Shown: positions 1 to 8,113, counted from the stretch's first letter. The stretch: 22,214 nucleotides of DNA from PVC group bacterium (GCA_003565035.1 PXDP01000012.1:1-22214), one strand, 5' to 3'. Notes: generated from the sequence alone by a model not told the origin. Numbers and translations are program-made.

Positions 1-431
1 CTGTGCGGGACATCTTCGGCGGTCACGATAGCAGCGAATACGTCGAGCAGGCCGAAGCTCCGCAGCAAAGGCTCCACATCTGAGCGCAGCGCACCGGTGC
101 AAAGTGCCACCGGTCCGCGTTCCGCCGAGGTGCGGACCGCCTCAACCGCGCCCGGGAAGGGCTCCACGCCCGCCGCGAGTTTTGGAAAGACGTCGGCTTT
201 GGCCTTCAGCAGGGACACCAGAAGATCCTCGGCACTGTCCACGCCGGCGCGCTTCAGCGCGGTGCGGATCGCGTCGCGGTCGTCAAAGCCAATGTAGTCC
301 TGCTCGTATTCCTCCCAGGAATAGGAGGCACCCGAAGGAGCAAGCACCTCACAGAACGCCTGCCAATGCAGACGTTCTGTGTCCGCCATCACGCCGTCAA
401 AGTCGAAAATGACCGCGCGGACCGGGTTCAC
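1..431 (-). CDS. HAD-superfamily phosphatase, beta-phosphoglucomutase-like (partial, C-terminus outside window)
   Basis: This is the N-terminal 143 residues of a HAD hydrolase; the rest lies beyond the left edge. Motif I reads FDFDGV with the nucleophile and acid aspartates at residues 10 and 12. A helical cap follows (HWQAF to about residue 80). A motif II-like stretch, ALCTGALRSD, is near residue 110. The substrate is unknown, but the layout fits the phosphoglycolate phosphatase / beta-phosphoglucomutase branch. The start is a GTG whose bases overlap the metK stop as GTGA, so it is probably translated by coupling with metK. The pairing with metK suggests a shared transcript, not necessarily a shared pathway. 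The exact family member cannot be decided from this fragment. Confidence 0.85.
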   Translation of the reverse strand, partial: MNPVRAVIFDFDGVMADTERLHWQAFCEVLAPSGASYSWEEYEQDYIGFDDRDAIRTALKRAGVDSAEDLLVSLLKAKADVFPKLAAGVEPFPGAVEAVRTSAERGPVALCTGALRSDVEPLLRSFGLLDVFAAIVTAEDVPH

Positions 432-1603
432 AGTGCCGCCAGAAGTTCCTCAACCTTGTCGGTGCGCTCCCAGGTGAAGGACTCAAGGTCTTTCTTTTTG
501 GTGCGCCCGAAGTGTCCGTAGGCGGAGGTGGGTTCAAAAACCGGACGTTTCAGATCGAGCCCTTCAACAATTTCGCGGGGCTTCAGTCCGAAAACCTTGC
601 GGACGGCGGCCGCGATTTCAGCATCGTCGCGCACCCCGGTTCCGAAGGTTTCCACCAGAACGGAAACGGGTTCCGGGTAACCAATCGCGTAAGCGAGCTG
701 CACTTCGCAGCGGGTCGCCAGCTTGGCGGCCACAATGTTCTTGGCCACGTAGCGGGCCATGTAGGCCGCACTGCGGTCCACTTTGCTGGCATCTTTGCCG
801 CTGAAGGCTCCGCCGCCGTGACGTCCCATGCCGCCGTAGGTGTCCACAATAATCTTGCGACCGGTGAGACCGCAGTCCCCCTGCGGTCCGCCAATCACGA
901 ATTTTCCGGTGGGGTTGATCAGATAGCGGGTTTTCTTGTCCAGCAGCGAGGCGGGGAGCACCTTGTACACCACTTCCTCCAGCAGACCGGCTTCGATTTG
1001 CTTCTGGGTGACATCCGGACTGTGCTGGGTCGACAGCACAATCGTGTCGATCCGCACCGGCTTGCCGTCTTCATACACCACCGACACCTGCGATTTGCCA
1101 TCGGGCCGCAGGAACGGGAGTTTGCCGTTTTTGCGGGCCTTGCTCATCGCTTCGGTGAGTTTATGCGAGTACAAAATCGGTGCCGGCATCAGCTCGCGGG
1201 TTTCGTTGCAGGCATATCCGAACATCATCCCCTGATCGCCCGCGCCCTGCTCTTTGAACTTGCCCTGACCCTCGGACACGCCCTGGGCGATGTCGGGGGA
1301 CTGGCGGTCCAGCGCCACCATGACCGCGCAGGTCTCGGCGTCGAAGCCCATCTCCGAACTGACATAGCCGATGTCTTTGATTTTACGACGAACCACGTCC
1401 GCATAATTCACCACTGCGTTGGTGGTGATTTCCCCGGCCACAATCGCCATGCCTGTCTTTACGAGTGTTTCACAGGCCACGCGGCTGTTTGGGTCCTGTG
1501 CCAGAACGGCATCCAGAATCGCATCGGAAATCCCGTCACAAATTTTGTCGGGATGACCCTCGGTCACAGATTCAGAAGTGAAAATATACGATTTGGCTGA
1601 CAT
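428..1603 (-). CDS. metK: S-adenosylmethionine synthetase
   Basis: MetK makes S-adenosylmethionine from methionine and ATP in the cytoplasm, releasing phosphate and pyrophosphate. The 391 residues are the usual family length. Visible hallmarks are the N-terminal SESVTEGHPDKICD (methionine and ATP contact), the hexapeptide GAGDQG with MMFGYA after it, and the glycine-rich loop GGGAFSGKD followed by KVDRSAAY. The start ATG has AGGAG six bases upstream. The gene overlaps the downstream HAD gene by 4 bases. It is preceded by a 142-base gap with a candidate promoter and a 12-base palindrome. No truncation or missing catalytic residue was seen. Confidence 0.98.
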   Translation of the reverse strand: MSAKSYIFTSESVTEGHPDKICDGISDAILDAVLAQDPNSRVACETLVKTGMAIVAGEITTNAVVNYADVVRRKIKDIGYVSSEMGFDAETCAVMVALDRQSPDIAQGVSEGQGKFKEQGAGDQGMMFGYACNETRELMPAPILYSHKLTEAMSKARKNGKLPFLRPDGKSQVSVVYEDGKPVRIDTIVLSTQHSPDVTQKQIEAGLLEEVVYKVLPASLLDKKTRYLINPTGKFVIGGPQGDCGLTGRKIIVDTYGGMGRHGGGAFSGKDASKVDRSAAYMARYVAKNIVAAKLATRCEVQLAYAIGYPEPVSVLVETFGTGVRDDAEIAAAVRKVFGLKPREIVEGLDLKRPVFEPTSAYGHFGRTKKKDLESFTWERTDKVEELLAAL

Positions 1604-1644
1604 GGATTCTCCTGGCTGGGGTTGTTGAAGGATTGTTTATTCAA

Positions 1645-1656
1645 ATATCCGGATAT
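1645..1656. promoter_or_regulatory. 12-base perfect palindrome in the metK leader
   Basis: The sequence atatccggatat is its own reverse complement. It lies just downstream of the candidate metK -10 box, near the expected transcription start, where a repressor site would act. No known regulator motif is recognised. The function is inference. Confidence 0.3.
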
Positions 1657-1661
1657 ACGAT

Positions 1662-1689
1662 TATTTAGAAAACCCAAAGCGAATGGCAA
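1662..1689 (-). promoter_or_regulatory. Candidate sigma70-type promoter of metK
   Basis: On the minus strand a -35 TTGCCA (1684-1689) and a -10 TAAATA (1662-1667) are separated by 16 bases, leaving a leader of about 50 bases before metK. The match is moderate. The leader is too short for a SAM-I riboswitch. Confidence 0.45.
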
Positions 1690-1718
1690 GCAAATTATGC
1701 AGGGAAATCCACTCTACA

Positions 1719-1741
1719 CGTCTTACATTTCATTCAAGACG
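1719..1741 (-). other. Stem-loop downstream of the AsmA-like gene
   Basis: A perfect 6-base inverted repeat, CGTCTT and AAGACG, encloses an 11-base loop a few bases after the stop codon of the AsmA-like gene. There is no T-run on the minus strand, so a classical intrinsic terminator is not supported. It could be a 3'-end stabilising hairpin or a chance repeat. Confidence 0.25.
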
Positions 1742-1745
1742 CAGA

Positions 1746-3155
1746 TCAATTGGGAAACGGACGCGCCTCAAACCAGGCATCGGCCTCGGCTTCAAAGGCG
1801 GCCGCCCGTTCGTCGGCGGCATCCCACCAGCGCTGGACTGCTTCGCGGCCGGTGGCGGCACTTCCGGCCCGGGCCACTCCGGAACCGGCGGTGCCCACGG
1901 TATCGGTCACAGTTCCCGCCGCACCGGTTACAGTGCCGACGGTGGTGTCACGCAAGCCTCCGGTGGCCTCCTCCACATCCAGTGTCGCCACCCCCCGCGC
2001 GGTGCGCAGCAGGCCCCCGGCCGCGCCGGTGACCACGCCGGTGGCGCCGCGGACGGCCGCGACCCCGGTGTCCGCCGCGGCCCTGGCGGCTTCAAGACCG
2101 CCCTCGGCAACATTCCCGGCCAGACCGGTCACCCGTCCGAACTGATTGCCCAGCACATCGCCGAAGATATTCAAAAAGGGCAAAACAGGGCGTTCGAGGG
2201 TCCCGCCCAGCTCCCCGGCGTAGCGGTGATTCTGATCGGTCACCAGGGCATAACTCCCGGCAATGGACTGATCCGTTGGCGAGGAACCCTCCCCGATTTC
2301 CAAAAACAGCCAGAAGTCCAGACCGCCGCCGCCCAGGGCAGTGCGTGCGCCCCGGACCATGAAGGGATCGATGATATCCAGATTGAAGCCGGTCAGGCCC
2401 ACCGCCAACTGAATCGGGGGAACCCGCTCGGGCTGATCCGGTTGAATCATCCCGATTTTTCCAAGAATCCGGACGCGCGCGTTCAGGCGTTCATCGAGAA
2501 GTTCAAATGAGCCGTCCAGCATGGCCGGTCCACCATGCCCTTTGGCCCCGGCAATGCGCAAATCGGTGAGGCTCAGCGCAAAGTTCTCCAGCGAAAACAC
2601 CCAGTCTTTTGATAAATCCTCAAAGACGAGATTCAGATTGTCGATCAGGATTTCTTTCACCCAGACCGGCGGAACGTCGGCCGGATCTTCCGGGGGCAAT
2701 TCTTCAATCTCCTCCATCTCTTCAGCCGGGGGACCGATTTTCGTCACGTTCAGGACGTCCTCCGAATCGCTGACAATCCGCACAAACACGTCGTTGATGT
2801 GCACATGGTTCACGGTGACCGGGTTCCGGCCGACCGCCCGGCCAAGGGGTGCCGCCACCGAGAAGGAGCCCAGACGAAGCAGCGGATCGCCGTCGAAGCC
2901 TTCCGGCTGTTCGATGCGCAGTCCCTGCAGGCCCACCCGGCCGCCGGGCAGAAAAATAGAGACCCGCTCCAGCGAGGCTTCCGTGCCCAGCACCTCGGGC
3001 AACTGTTGATTGGCCACATTGCGGACGACGCCCGGAGTAGCAAAATGCAGCACCGCCAGCAGCAGGACCACCACAATCAAACCAATTTTCAAGCAGCCGC
3101 CACGGGATTTTCCGCCGGACGGGGTTTCAGTTTTGTCGTTCAGATTTTCAGTCAT
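1746..3155 (-). CDS. AsmA/DUF748-like membrane-anchored protein with low-complexity tail
   Basis: The 469-residue protein begins with a polar cytoplasmic tail, then one membrane helix at about residues 22-40 (LKIGLIVVVLLLAVLHF). The next 250 residues resemble the AsmA/TamB-type beta-rich periplasmic fold: strands with 'E-V-L-G-T-E-A-S-L-E-R-V', 'G-L-R-I-E-Q-P-E-G-F' and 'H-V-H-I-N-D-V-F-V-R-I', as in proteins thought to carry phospholipid across the periplasm. Residues about 341-436 are an Ala/Gly/Thr/Val repeat region rich in TGAAG, and the end is acidic and aromatic. It has its own strong promoter and no visible Shine-Dalgarno. The neighbours (cardiolipin synthase, MCE genes) support a role in envelope lipid handling, which is inference. 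Family assignment is moderate. Confidence 0.65.
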   Translation of the reverse strand: MTENLNDKTETPSGGKSRGGCLKIGLIVVVLLLAVLHFATPGVVRNVANQQLPEVLGTEASLERVSIFLPGGRVGLQGLRIEQPEGFDGDPLLRLGSFSVAAPLGRAVGRNPVTVNHVHINDVFVRIVSDSEDVLNVTKIGPPAEEMEEIEELPPEDPADVPPVWVKEILIDNLNLVFEDLSKDWVFSLENFALSLTDLRIAGAKGHGGPAMLDGSFELLDERLNARVRILGKIGMIQPDQPERVPPIQLAVGLTGFNLDIIDPFMVRGARTALGGGGLDFWLFLEIGEGSSPTDQSIAGSYALVTDQNHRYAGELGGTLERPVLPFLNIFGDVLGNQFGRVTGLAGNVAEGGLEAARAAADTGVAAVRGATGVVTGAAGGLLRTARGVATLDVEEATGGLRDTTVGTVTGAAGTVTDTVGTAGSGVARAGSAATGREAVQRWWDAADERAAAFEAEADAWFEARPFPN

Positions 3156-3166
3156 TTGTGCACCAT
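3152..3166 (-). other. Five-codon leader mini-ORF overlapping the AsmA-like start
   Basis: On the minus strand ATGGTGCACAAATGA encodes Met-Val-His-Lys-stop. Its TGA overlaps the ATG of the 469-residue gene as ATGA. Neither start has a Shine-Dalgarno. It would lie about 10 bases from the predicted 5' end of the transcript. This may be coincidence or a coupling device. Confidence 0.25.
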
Positions 3167-3182
3167 GGATAGAAGGAAAGTT

Positions 3183-3210
3183 ATTATAAGATGTGAAAAT
3201 TCATTGTAAA
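3183..3210 (-). promoter_or_regulatory. Strong sigma70-type promoter of the AsmA-like gene
   Basis: A consensus -10 TATAAT (3183-3188 on the minus strand) is preceded at 16 bases by -35 TTTACA (3205-3210), in a locally AT-rich stretch. The predicted start of transcription is near 3176, giving a leader of about 20 bases. It separates the AsmA-like/metK side from the upstream MCE-cls operon. Confidence 0.7.
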
Positions 3211-3255
3211 AACAAAACCCTGAAACCGCAAGCCGGAATTCGGGGTGCGCAGAAT

Positions 3256-4668
3256 CTATAAAATTGGGGAAAGCAGGCTGGCGGCGCGGGATTTGAGGCG
3301 GAAAAAGCGGGATTTGCTTTCGATCAAATTTGCGGGCACTTCGGTGGACCGCGCAAAGTCATGCTCCAGCATTTCCGCCACCTCGCGGTTGAAGGCTTTG
3401 TCGATCACCATTGCGGTCACTTCAAAATTCAGCCGGAAAGACCGATTATCAAAGTTCGCGGTGCCGACGGAGGCCACCGTTTCATCGATCAGCATGACTT
3501 TTTGATGCATAAACCCCCCGGTATAGCGCCAGAAGCGAATGTCTGAGCCCGCTTCATTCATATAGGAGAACCCGGCCAGATACACCAGAAGGTGGTCTTT
3601 TTCATCCGGAAGCAGGATACGCACATCGACCCCGCGCAGCGCCGCGAGCTGCAGGGCCCGCATCACGCCCGGATCCGGCACAAAATACGGACTGGCAATC
3701 CAGATCCGCTGCTTGGCGGAGTTAATCGCGTGGGTGAACATCAGCGTGGCGGTCTCGCGGTGATCCGCCGGACCGCTGGGGATCACCAGGACTTCCTGAT
3801 CCCCGCGGGTGACCAGTCCCGCTTCCCAGTCGACCTCCAGCACTTCGTCCGCCGCCCAATTCCAATCTTCCAGAAAGACCCATTGCAGAGACAGAGTCCC
3901 CGGGCCTTCAATTTTCAGATGCGTATCCCGCCAGGAATCGAATTCCGCGCCGCCGTCCAAGTATTCGTCTCCGACGTTGTGCCCGCCCACCCAGGCGGCG
4001 GTACCGTCGGTCACCACGATTTTCCGGTGATTGCGGAAATTAAGCTGAAAGCGGTTTTGCGGTCCCTTTCGGGTATGAAAACTGCGGACATCCACCCCCG
4101 CCTCCCGCAGCGAGGACAGGTAGGCGGCCGGCAGTCCGAAGCTGCCGATTTCGTCGTACAGCACATAGACCCGCACGCCGGCCCGGGCACGCTCGATCAG
4201 GGCGTCCCGCAGGCGGTGCCCAAGTCCGTCGTCCCGCAGAATATAGAACTGCACCAGGACATAGGATTCCGCCTCGGCAATGCCGGCCAGGATGGAGTCA
4301 AAGGTTGCTTGCCCGTCCACCAGTAACGACACGCGGTTTCCGTGCAGGGTGGGCATCAGGGCCAGACGTTCCGCCGCCAGCACCGCGGGCAGCGTGTGCC
4401 GGCGGGTGGAAAACACCTCCGGATGCGCCTCCATCACCTTTCCGATTAGCTGATGCACCTCCCGGTTCTCCTCCTGGCGCTCCACGACATATCCCTGAAA
4501 ATTATTGCGGCCGAAAACCCAGTATGCCGGCAGTGCCACCACCGGGAAGCTGTTCAGCGAAATTACCCAGGCCACCGCGCCCTGGGAGGTGCGGGTTGAC
4601 AAAATCGCATGCAGGGAGGAGATGAATCCGCCAAGGTGGGCGATAAGCAGCAAAAGACTCACGATCAT
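3256..4668 (-). CDS. cls: Cardiolipin synthase (phospholipase D family)
   Basis: Bacterial Cls condenses two phosphatidylglycerol molecules to cardiolipin and glycerol at the inner membrane. The protein has two N-terminal membrane helices (about residues 3-22 and 31-52) followed by two PLD domains. The HKD motifs are HRKIVVTD (His214, Lys216, Asp221) and HQKVMLID (His388, Lys390, Asp395). At 470 residues it matches the usual size. The ATG at 4668 is chosen because AAGGAG lies 7 bases upstream and the first membrane helix starts there. An in-frame ATG at 4731 would add 21 basic residues and overlap the lipoprotein gene, with a weaker GGGGAAG site. It appears to be the last gene of the first MCE operon, an unusual pairing of lipid synthesis with lipid transport. 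Confidence 0.92.
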   Translation of the reverse strand: MIVSLLLLIAHLGGFISSLHAILSTRTSQGAVAWVISLNSFPVVALPAYWVFGRNNFQGYVVERQEENREVHQLIGKVMEAHPEVFSTRRHTLPAVLAAERLALMPTLHGNRVSLLVDGQATFDSILAGIAEAESYVLVQFYILRDDGLGHRLRDALIERARAGVRVYVLYDEIGSFGLPAAYLSSLREAGVDVRSFHTRKGPQNRFQLNFRNHRKIVVTDGTAAWVGGHNVGDEYLDGGAEFDSWRDTHLKIEGPGTLSLQWVFLEDWNWAADEVLEVDWEAGLVTRGDQEVLVIPSGPADHRETATLMFTHAINSAKQRIWIASPYFVPDPGVMRALQLAALRGVDVRILLPDEKDHLLVYLAGFSYMNEAGSDIRFWRYTGGFMHQKVMLIDETVASVGTANFDNRSFRLNFEVTAMVIDKAFNREVAEMLEHDFARSTEVPANLIESKSRFFRLKSRAASLLSPIL

Positions 4669-4720
4669 CGGAAATCTCCTTCGGGGACGGGACCGGTGGC
4701 GGCGGGGGTTGGAAGGATTT

Positions 4721-5305
4721 TCATCCTTCATCGATCTTCCCCGGGGTTGTGTTTGCGATTTCTTTGCCTGCCTGCAGCAGCAGTTCACTTTGAGCCCGCA
4801 CAAAAGCGGGGGGCTCTTTCGCGTTCAGAGGCGATTTCCCCCGCCATTCGTGCAATCCGGACGGGGCATTCACGCCGCTCCAGGACCAGCGCAGTTCCAG
4901 AACCGCCTCTTCCCCAAGAATCCCATCAAAGCGAAGAATCTCCACCTCCAGTTCCAGATCCGTCTGCAAACCGGCATGGCGGCGCCCCCGGACAACCTGA
5001 TGCCCCGGAAGCAGCGCATCCAGATTGCGCACAAGCACATCCGCAATCTGCGTCTCCACCGGCTCTGCCCAGCGCTCAAACTCCGAACTGTGCAGCAGCA
5101 TGTCCTCACGCCAGGTTACAATCACCGGTCGATCCACCACGCCGGGCACGGTGACCGAACGAATGCGGAGCAGTGCATCCCCCTCCCCGGCATGTCCCCC
5201 TTGCGCCAGGGCCAGCAGACGGTATTGACGGGAGGGGGGTGTGGTCGCGCAGGCTGCCAGCAGGAGAAGTGCGGAAAGTAAACAGCAGCGTGTCAGGGTC
5301 TTCAT
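4721..5305 (-). CDS. PqiC-like ABC-transport auxiliary lipoprotein
   Basis: The N-terminus is a lipoprotein signal peptide with lipobox LAAC and Cys19 as the lipidated residue. The mature part matches the ABC_trans_aux / PqiC family (DUF330): 'YRLLAL' after the signal, 'VVDRPVIVTW', then 'FERWAEPVETQIADVLVRNL'. At 194 residues it has family length. Such lipoproteins sit at the outer membrane as partners of PqiB or Mla-type MCE proteins. The ATG overlaps the stop of the MCE gene as ATGA, so translation is coupled. Its presence makes this system a Mla-type ABC importer/exporter combined with a Pqi-type outer-membrane partner. Confidence 0.88.
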   Translation of the reverse strand: MKTLTRCCLLSALLLLAACATTPPSRQYRLLALAQGGHAGEGDALLRIRSVTVPGVVDRPVIVTWREDMLLHSSEFERWAEPVETQIADVLVRNLDALLPGHQVVRGRRHAGLQTDLELEVEILRFDGILGEEAVLELRWSWSGVNAPSGLHEWRGKSPLNAKEPPAFVRAQSELLLQAGKEIANTTPGKIDEG

Positions 5306-6072
5306 GGACGGTTTCCTTTCCCCCGCAGGAGGGCTTCAGGGTGTCGGTTTAAATAATCCAAAAAGGTCCGCAGGGTCCGTGCGGTATCCCGAAAATCTTC
5401 CAGAGTCTGCGTTACTTCCCGGGCCTCCATCAGCGCGGAAACTCCGGCCAGCGTATGATTCAGTTCCTCGACGGTTTGCTCCAGGGTTCCGGATTCCAGG
5501 AAGGTGGCAATTTGATTCATGCTCCGGTGCAGATCCGTCACAATTTCATCCAGCGGCAGCTCGCTCATCTGTTTCGTAAGACTTTCCAGGGCGGTGGGCA
5601 TGGTGGGGATTTCCTCCAGCGGATGTCCCGGACTGCGGAACACGGCTTCGGAATCCGGATGAAAATCAAGGTTGACCCTCAACTTGCCCGTTACAATACT
5701 CAGCAATTCCAGCCGCGCCCGCATGCCGTTGTCGACCAGCCGGCTCATATTGATCTGCCGGTAGGTGCCCTCCGGAGCGTTCACTTCGTCAAACGTGCGC
5801 CCCAGCACCCGGATCACCACCGGGGTCATCATCTTCCCGGTTTCGTGGTCGTACACCAGCGAAACGGTTTGCACGTCCCCGATCCGCACGCCCCGTGAGG
5901 TGACCGGGGCGCCGACATCCAGTCCGTTCAGGTCGCCGTCGAAATAAAGAACAAAGGACTTGGCCGGCTCAAAAAAACGGCCGCCGCCCAGAAGCACCAG
6001 GCCCAGGGCCGCCAGGGCAAGTGCTCCGACAACAAACAGGCCCACGGCCGCCGGGTTGGTTTTCTGACTCAT
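5302..6072 (-). CDS. MCE-domain protein, MlaD/PqiB type (system 1)
   Basis: MCE proteins form hexameric rings or tubes that carry lipids between the membranes. This 256-residue protein has one N-terminal membrane helix (about residues 9-30), an MCE domain at about 37-120 (DGDLNGLDVGAPVTSRGVRIGD), then a helical tail. The segment VTGKLRVNLDFHP and the C-terminal YLNRHPEALLRGK resemble the PqiB-like branch. It has only one MCE domain, unlike PqiB with three. It overlaps both neighbours by 4 bases: the ATPase stop upstream and the lipoprotein start downstream. The transported lipid and direction cannot be read from sequence. Confidence 0.92.
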   Translation of the reverse strand: MSQKTNPAAVGLFVVGALALAALGLVLLGGGRFFEPAKSFVLYFDGDLNGLDVGAPVTSRGVRIGDVQTVSLVYDHETGKMMTPVVIRVLGRTFDEVNAPEGTYRQINMSRLVDNGMRARLELLSIVTGKLRVNLDFHPDSEAVFRSPGHPLEEIPTMPTALESLTKQMSELPLDEIVTDLHRSMNQIATFLESGTLEQTVEELNHTLAGVSALMEAREVTQTLEDFRDTARTLRTFLDYLNRHPEALLRGKGNRP

Positions 6073-6854
6073 ACTGGTTTCTCCGATGGATTCAGGGACG
6101 GCGCCGCTTCGGCCCCTCTGGCTAAAAATTGACGGATTTCCGGAATCGGCGAATGGTCCCGCAGCGCCAGGGGATTCCCCGTGGCCAGCATGGTTTTGCG
6201 CACGGGATCCAAAAACACCGAATCGGTTCCAATGGCAAAGATACTCGCCAACTCGTGTGTGACAATCACAATCGTTGTCCCCAGCGCCCCGCTCAGCTCC
6301 AGAATTAAATCGTCCAGCAGTTTGGCACTGATTGGATCCAGCCCCGCCGAGGGTTCGTCAAAAAACAGAATTTCCGGATCCAGCGCCATCGCCCGGGCGA
6401 GGCCGGCCCGCTTGCGCATGCCGCCGCTGATCTCCGATGGATAGTACGCCTCAAAGCCTGCCAGTCCCACCAACGCCAGCTTCAAGGAGGCCAGCTCCCG
6501 GCGATCTCCCGCACTCAGATCTGTATATTCTTCCAGCGGCACCATCACATTCTCCGCCAGCGTCAGCGAACTCCACAAGGCCCCCTGCTGATAGAGAATG
6601 CCGATCTTTTCCAGGAGCCCCGCCCGCGTCGTACTGTCCGCCGCCCACAAGTCGGTGTCGCCAAAATAAATGGACCCCGCATAGGGCCGGTAGAGACCGA
6701 TCATATGTTTCAGCAACGTGCTTTTGCCGCAGCCGCTTCCCCCCATGATCACAAACACCTCCCCCTTGCCGATGTCGAAGGTCAGATTTTTCTGAATCAG
6801 CGTGTCGCCATAGCGCATTTCCAGATTGCGGACGGAGAGTGCGGTTTCGTTCAT
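6069..6854 (-). CDS. MlaF-type ABC transporter ATPase (system 1)
   Basis: This is the cytoplasmic ATPase of the first MCE transporter. The 261 residues contain Walker A GGSGCGKST (Lys44), the signature ISGGMRKRAGLARA typical of MlaF, Walker B ILFFDEPSAGLDP and a switch histidine in IVTHE. The start ATG at 6854 overlaps the permease stop as ATGA. A longer frame upstream is rejected because it runs inside the permease gene and encodes no family sequence. The C-terminus, after about residue 235, carries a short extension as in MlaF proteins that contact a STAS partner; here the STAS domain is on the permease. Confidence 0.94.
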   Translation of the reverse strand: MNETALSVRNLEMRYGDTLIQKNLTFDIGKGEVFVIMGGSGCGKSTLLKHMIGLYRPYAGSIYFGDTDLWAADSTTRAGLLEKIGILYQQGALWSSLTLAENVMVPLEEYTDLSAGDRRELASLKLALVGLAGFEAYYPSEISGGMRKRAGLARAMALDPEILFFDEPSAGLDPISAKLLDDLILELSGALGTTIVIVTHELASIFAIGTDSVFLDPVRKTMLATGNPLALRDHSPIPEIRQFLARGAEAAPSLNPSEKPV

Positions 6855-7951
6855 GAGTACACCAGAAAGATAAAGGTCCAAACCGCATCGGCGAGCACAA
6901 TCGCCACAATACTGCTCACCACCGCGCCCGTGGTGGTTTCGCCCACTGCGGACGCGCTCCGTCCGCAGCGCATTCCGCGATAGCAGCCGCACAGCGCCAC
7001 CAGAATTCCGAAGGTGCTCCCTTTGATCAGCCCCTGGGCGCAAAGCCAAAGGGTCATCAGCTCAAAGGTCTGCGTAAAATACAAGCTCGGGGAAAGTCCC
7101 AGCACGCCCACCCCCACCAGTGCGCCGCCCAGAATGCCGATGGCATTGGCATACAGGACTAACAGCGGTGTCATCACCGCCAGGGCCAGGACCCGGGGAA
7201 GCACCAGGTACTCCATCGGCGGAATGCCCAGGGTCTCCAGAGCATCGATTTCCTCATTCACCTGCATGGTGCCCAGCTGCGCCGCGAATGAAGCCCCGGT
7301 ACGCCCCGCAAGAATAATTCCCGTCATCAGCGCCCCCATCTCCATCACCATCCCCAGCCCCACCAGATTGGCCACATAAATTTCCGCCCCGAACATCCGA
7401 AGCTGCACCGCCCCCACAAAGGCCAGAATGGCTCCAACCAGCAAACTGATCGTCCCCACAATCCCCAGCGCCCTTGGACCGCATTCATACACAATCGCCG
7501 CGAAATCAGTCCGGCGGTACCGCGCCCTGCCACAAACAAAGCGGCCCAGCGCCAGCACCAGTTCCCCGAGAAACGTCATGCCGGCCCCCAGGCCGCCATG
7601 CACCTCCAGTGCCCCCTCCCCCAGCCGCTCCAGCCAGGAACGCCTCGCGTCCGCCCGCCGGGTTCCCGCCCGTTCCGGCACCGCCTCCGCCAGACGCAAC
7701 AAGCGCAACGCCCCGTCCGGCATCTCCGAAACATCCAGTGCCACACCCGCCTCCCCGGCCTGGGCTCCCCACCGCTTCAGGGCCAGCAGCAACTGACTGT
7801 CCCAGCCCGTAATCCCCCCGTCCACCAACCGCACCCGTCCGCCGCCGGAATGCGGCAGCACATCCGGCGGCCGCGCGTCCGACAGCGTAAACCCGCCGGA
7901 CAGCGCGAGCACGCTCTCCTCATCGGATTCTGAAACAGTTTGAATGTTCAT
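6851..7951 (-). CDS. MlaE-type permease with N-terminal STAS domain (system 1)
   Basis: The protein joins a STAS domain (about residues 12-95, MlaB-like) to an MlaE permease (about 150-366) with the family motif AQLGTMQVNEEIDALE and about five membrane segments. MlaE forms the inner-membrane pore that passes lipids to the MCE ring; STAS domains stabilise the ATPase. With this fusion no separate mlaB gene is needed. ATG 7951 is preferred; a GTG at 7996 would add 15 residues. Neither has a convincing Shine-Dalgarno. It is the first gene of the operon, divergent from htpG, and I found no clear minus-strand promoter in the 198-base gap. Confidence 0.9.
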   Translation of the reverse strand: MNIQTVSESDEESVLALSGGFTLSDARPPDVLPHSGGGRVRLVDGGITGWDSQLLLALKRWGAQAGEAGVALDVSEMPDGALRLLRLAEAVPERAGTRRADARRSWLERLGEGALEVHGGLGAGMTFLGELVLALGRFVCGRARYRRTDFAAIVYECGPRALGIVGTISLLVGAILAFVGAVQLRMFGAEIYVANLVGLGMVMEMGALMTGIILAGRTGASFAAQLGTMQVNEEIDALETLGIPPMEYLVLPRVLALAVMTPLLVLYANAIGILGGALVGVGVLGLSPSLYFTQTFELMTLWLCAQGLIKGSTFGILVALCGCYRGMRCGRSASAVGETTTGAVVSSIVAIVLADAVWTFIFLVYS

Positions 7952-8085
7952 CGGTAAACGCAGGCTGATTGGAGAATACCCCTGAAGGATTCGCACGCAA
8001 TTTGCAACCCTAACGTTTGAAAGCCTGAAATATCCTCCAAAAAGCAGCGAGAGAGAACAGAGAGGCCTCCAGCGCCTTGTCAGTC

Positions 8086-8113
8086 TTGACCTTTTGAATC
8101 ATTCCCTTATAGC
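8086..8113 (+). promoter_or_regulatory. Candidate htpG promoter
   Basis: TTGACC (8086-8091) and TATAGC (8108-8113) are 16 bases apart. The wider sequence, CTTGACC then CCCTTATA, also resembles the sigma32 heat-shock pattern CTTGAA-N13/15-CCCCAT. Which sigma factor is used cannot be settled. No CIRCE element is present. Confidence 0.45.

Noticed and set aside
512..1600. Long plus-strand open frame opposite metK
   Set aside because: It is the antisense shadow of a GC-rich conserved gene; the protein has no family features and no ribosome site.
1604..1745. SAM riboswitch upstream of metK
   Set aside because: The leader after the candidate promoter is about 50 bases and shows no SAM-I-type helices or terminator.
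3211..3255. Intrinsic terminator after cls
   Set aside because: The GAATTC-centred and CCGGCTTGCGG segments give stems of only about 3 base pairs with no proper T-run.
6855..7049. N-terminal extension of the system 1 ATPase
   Set aside because: The extra codons lie within the permease gene and do not resemble ABC ATPases; the ATGA-coupled start fits the family.
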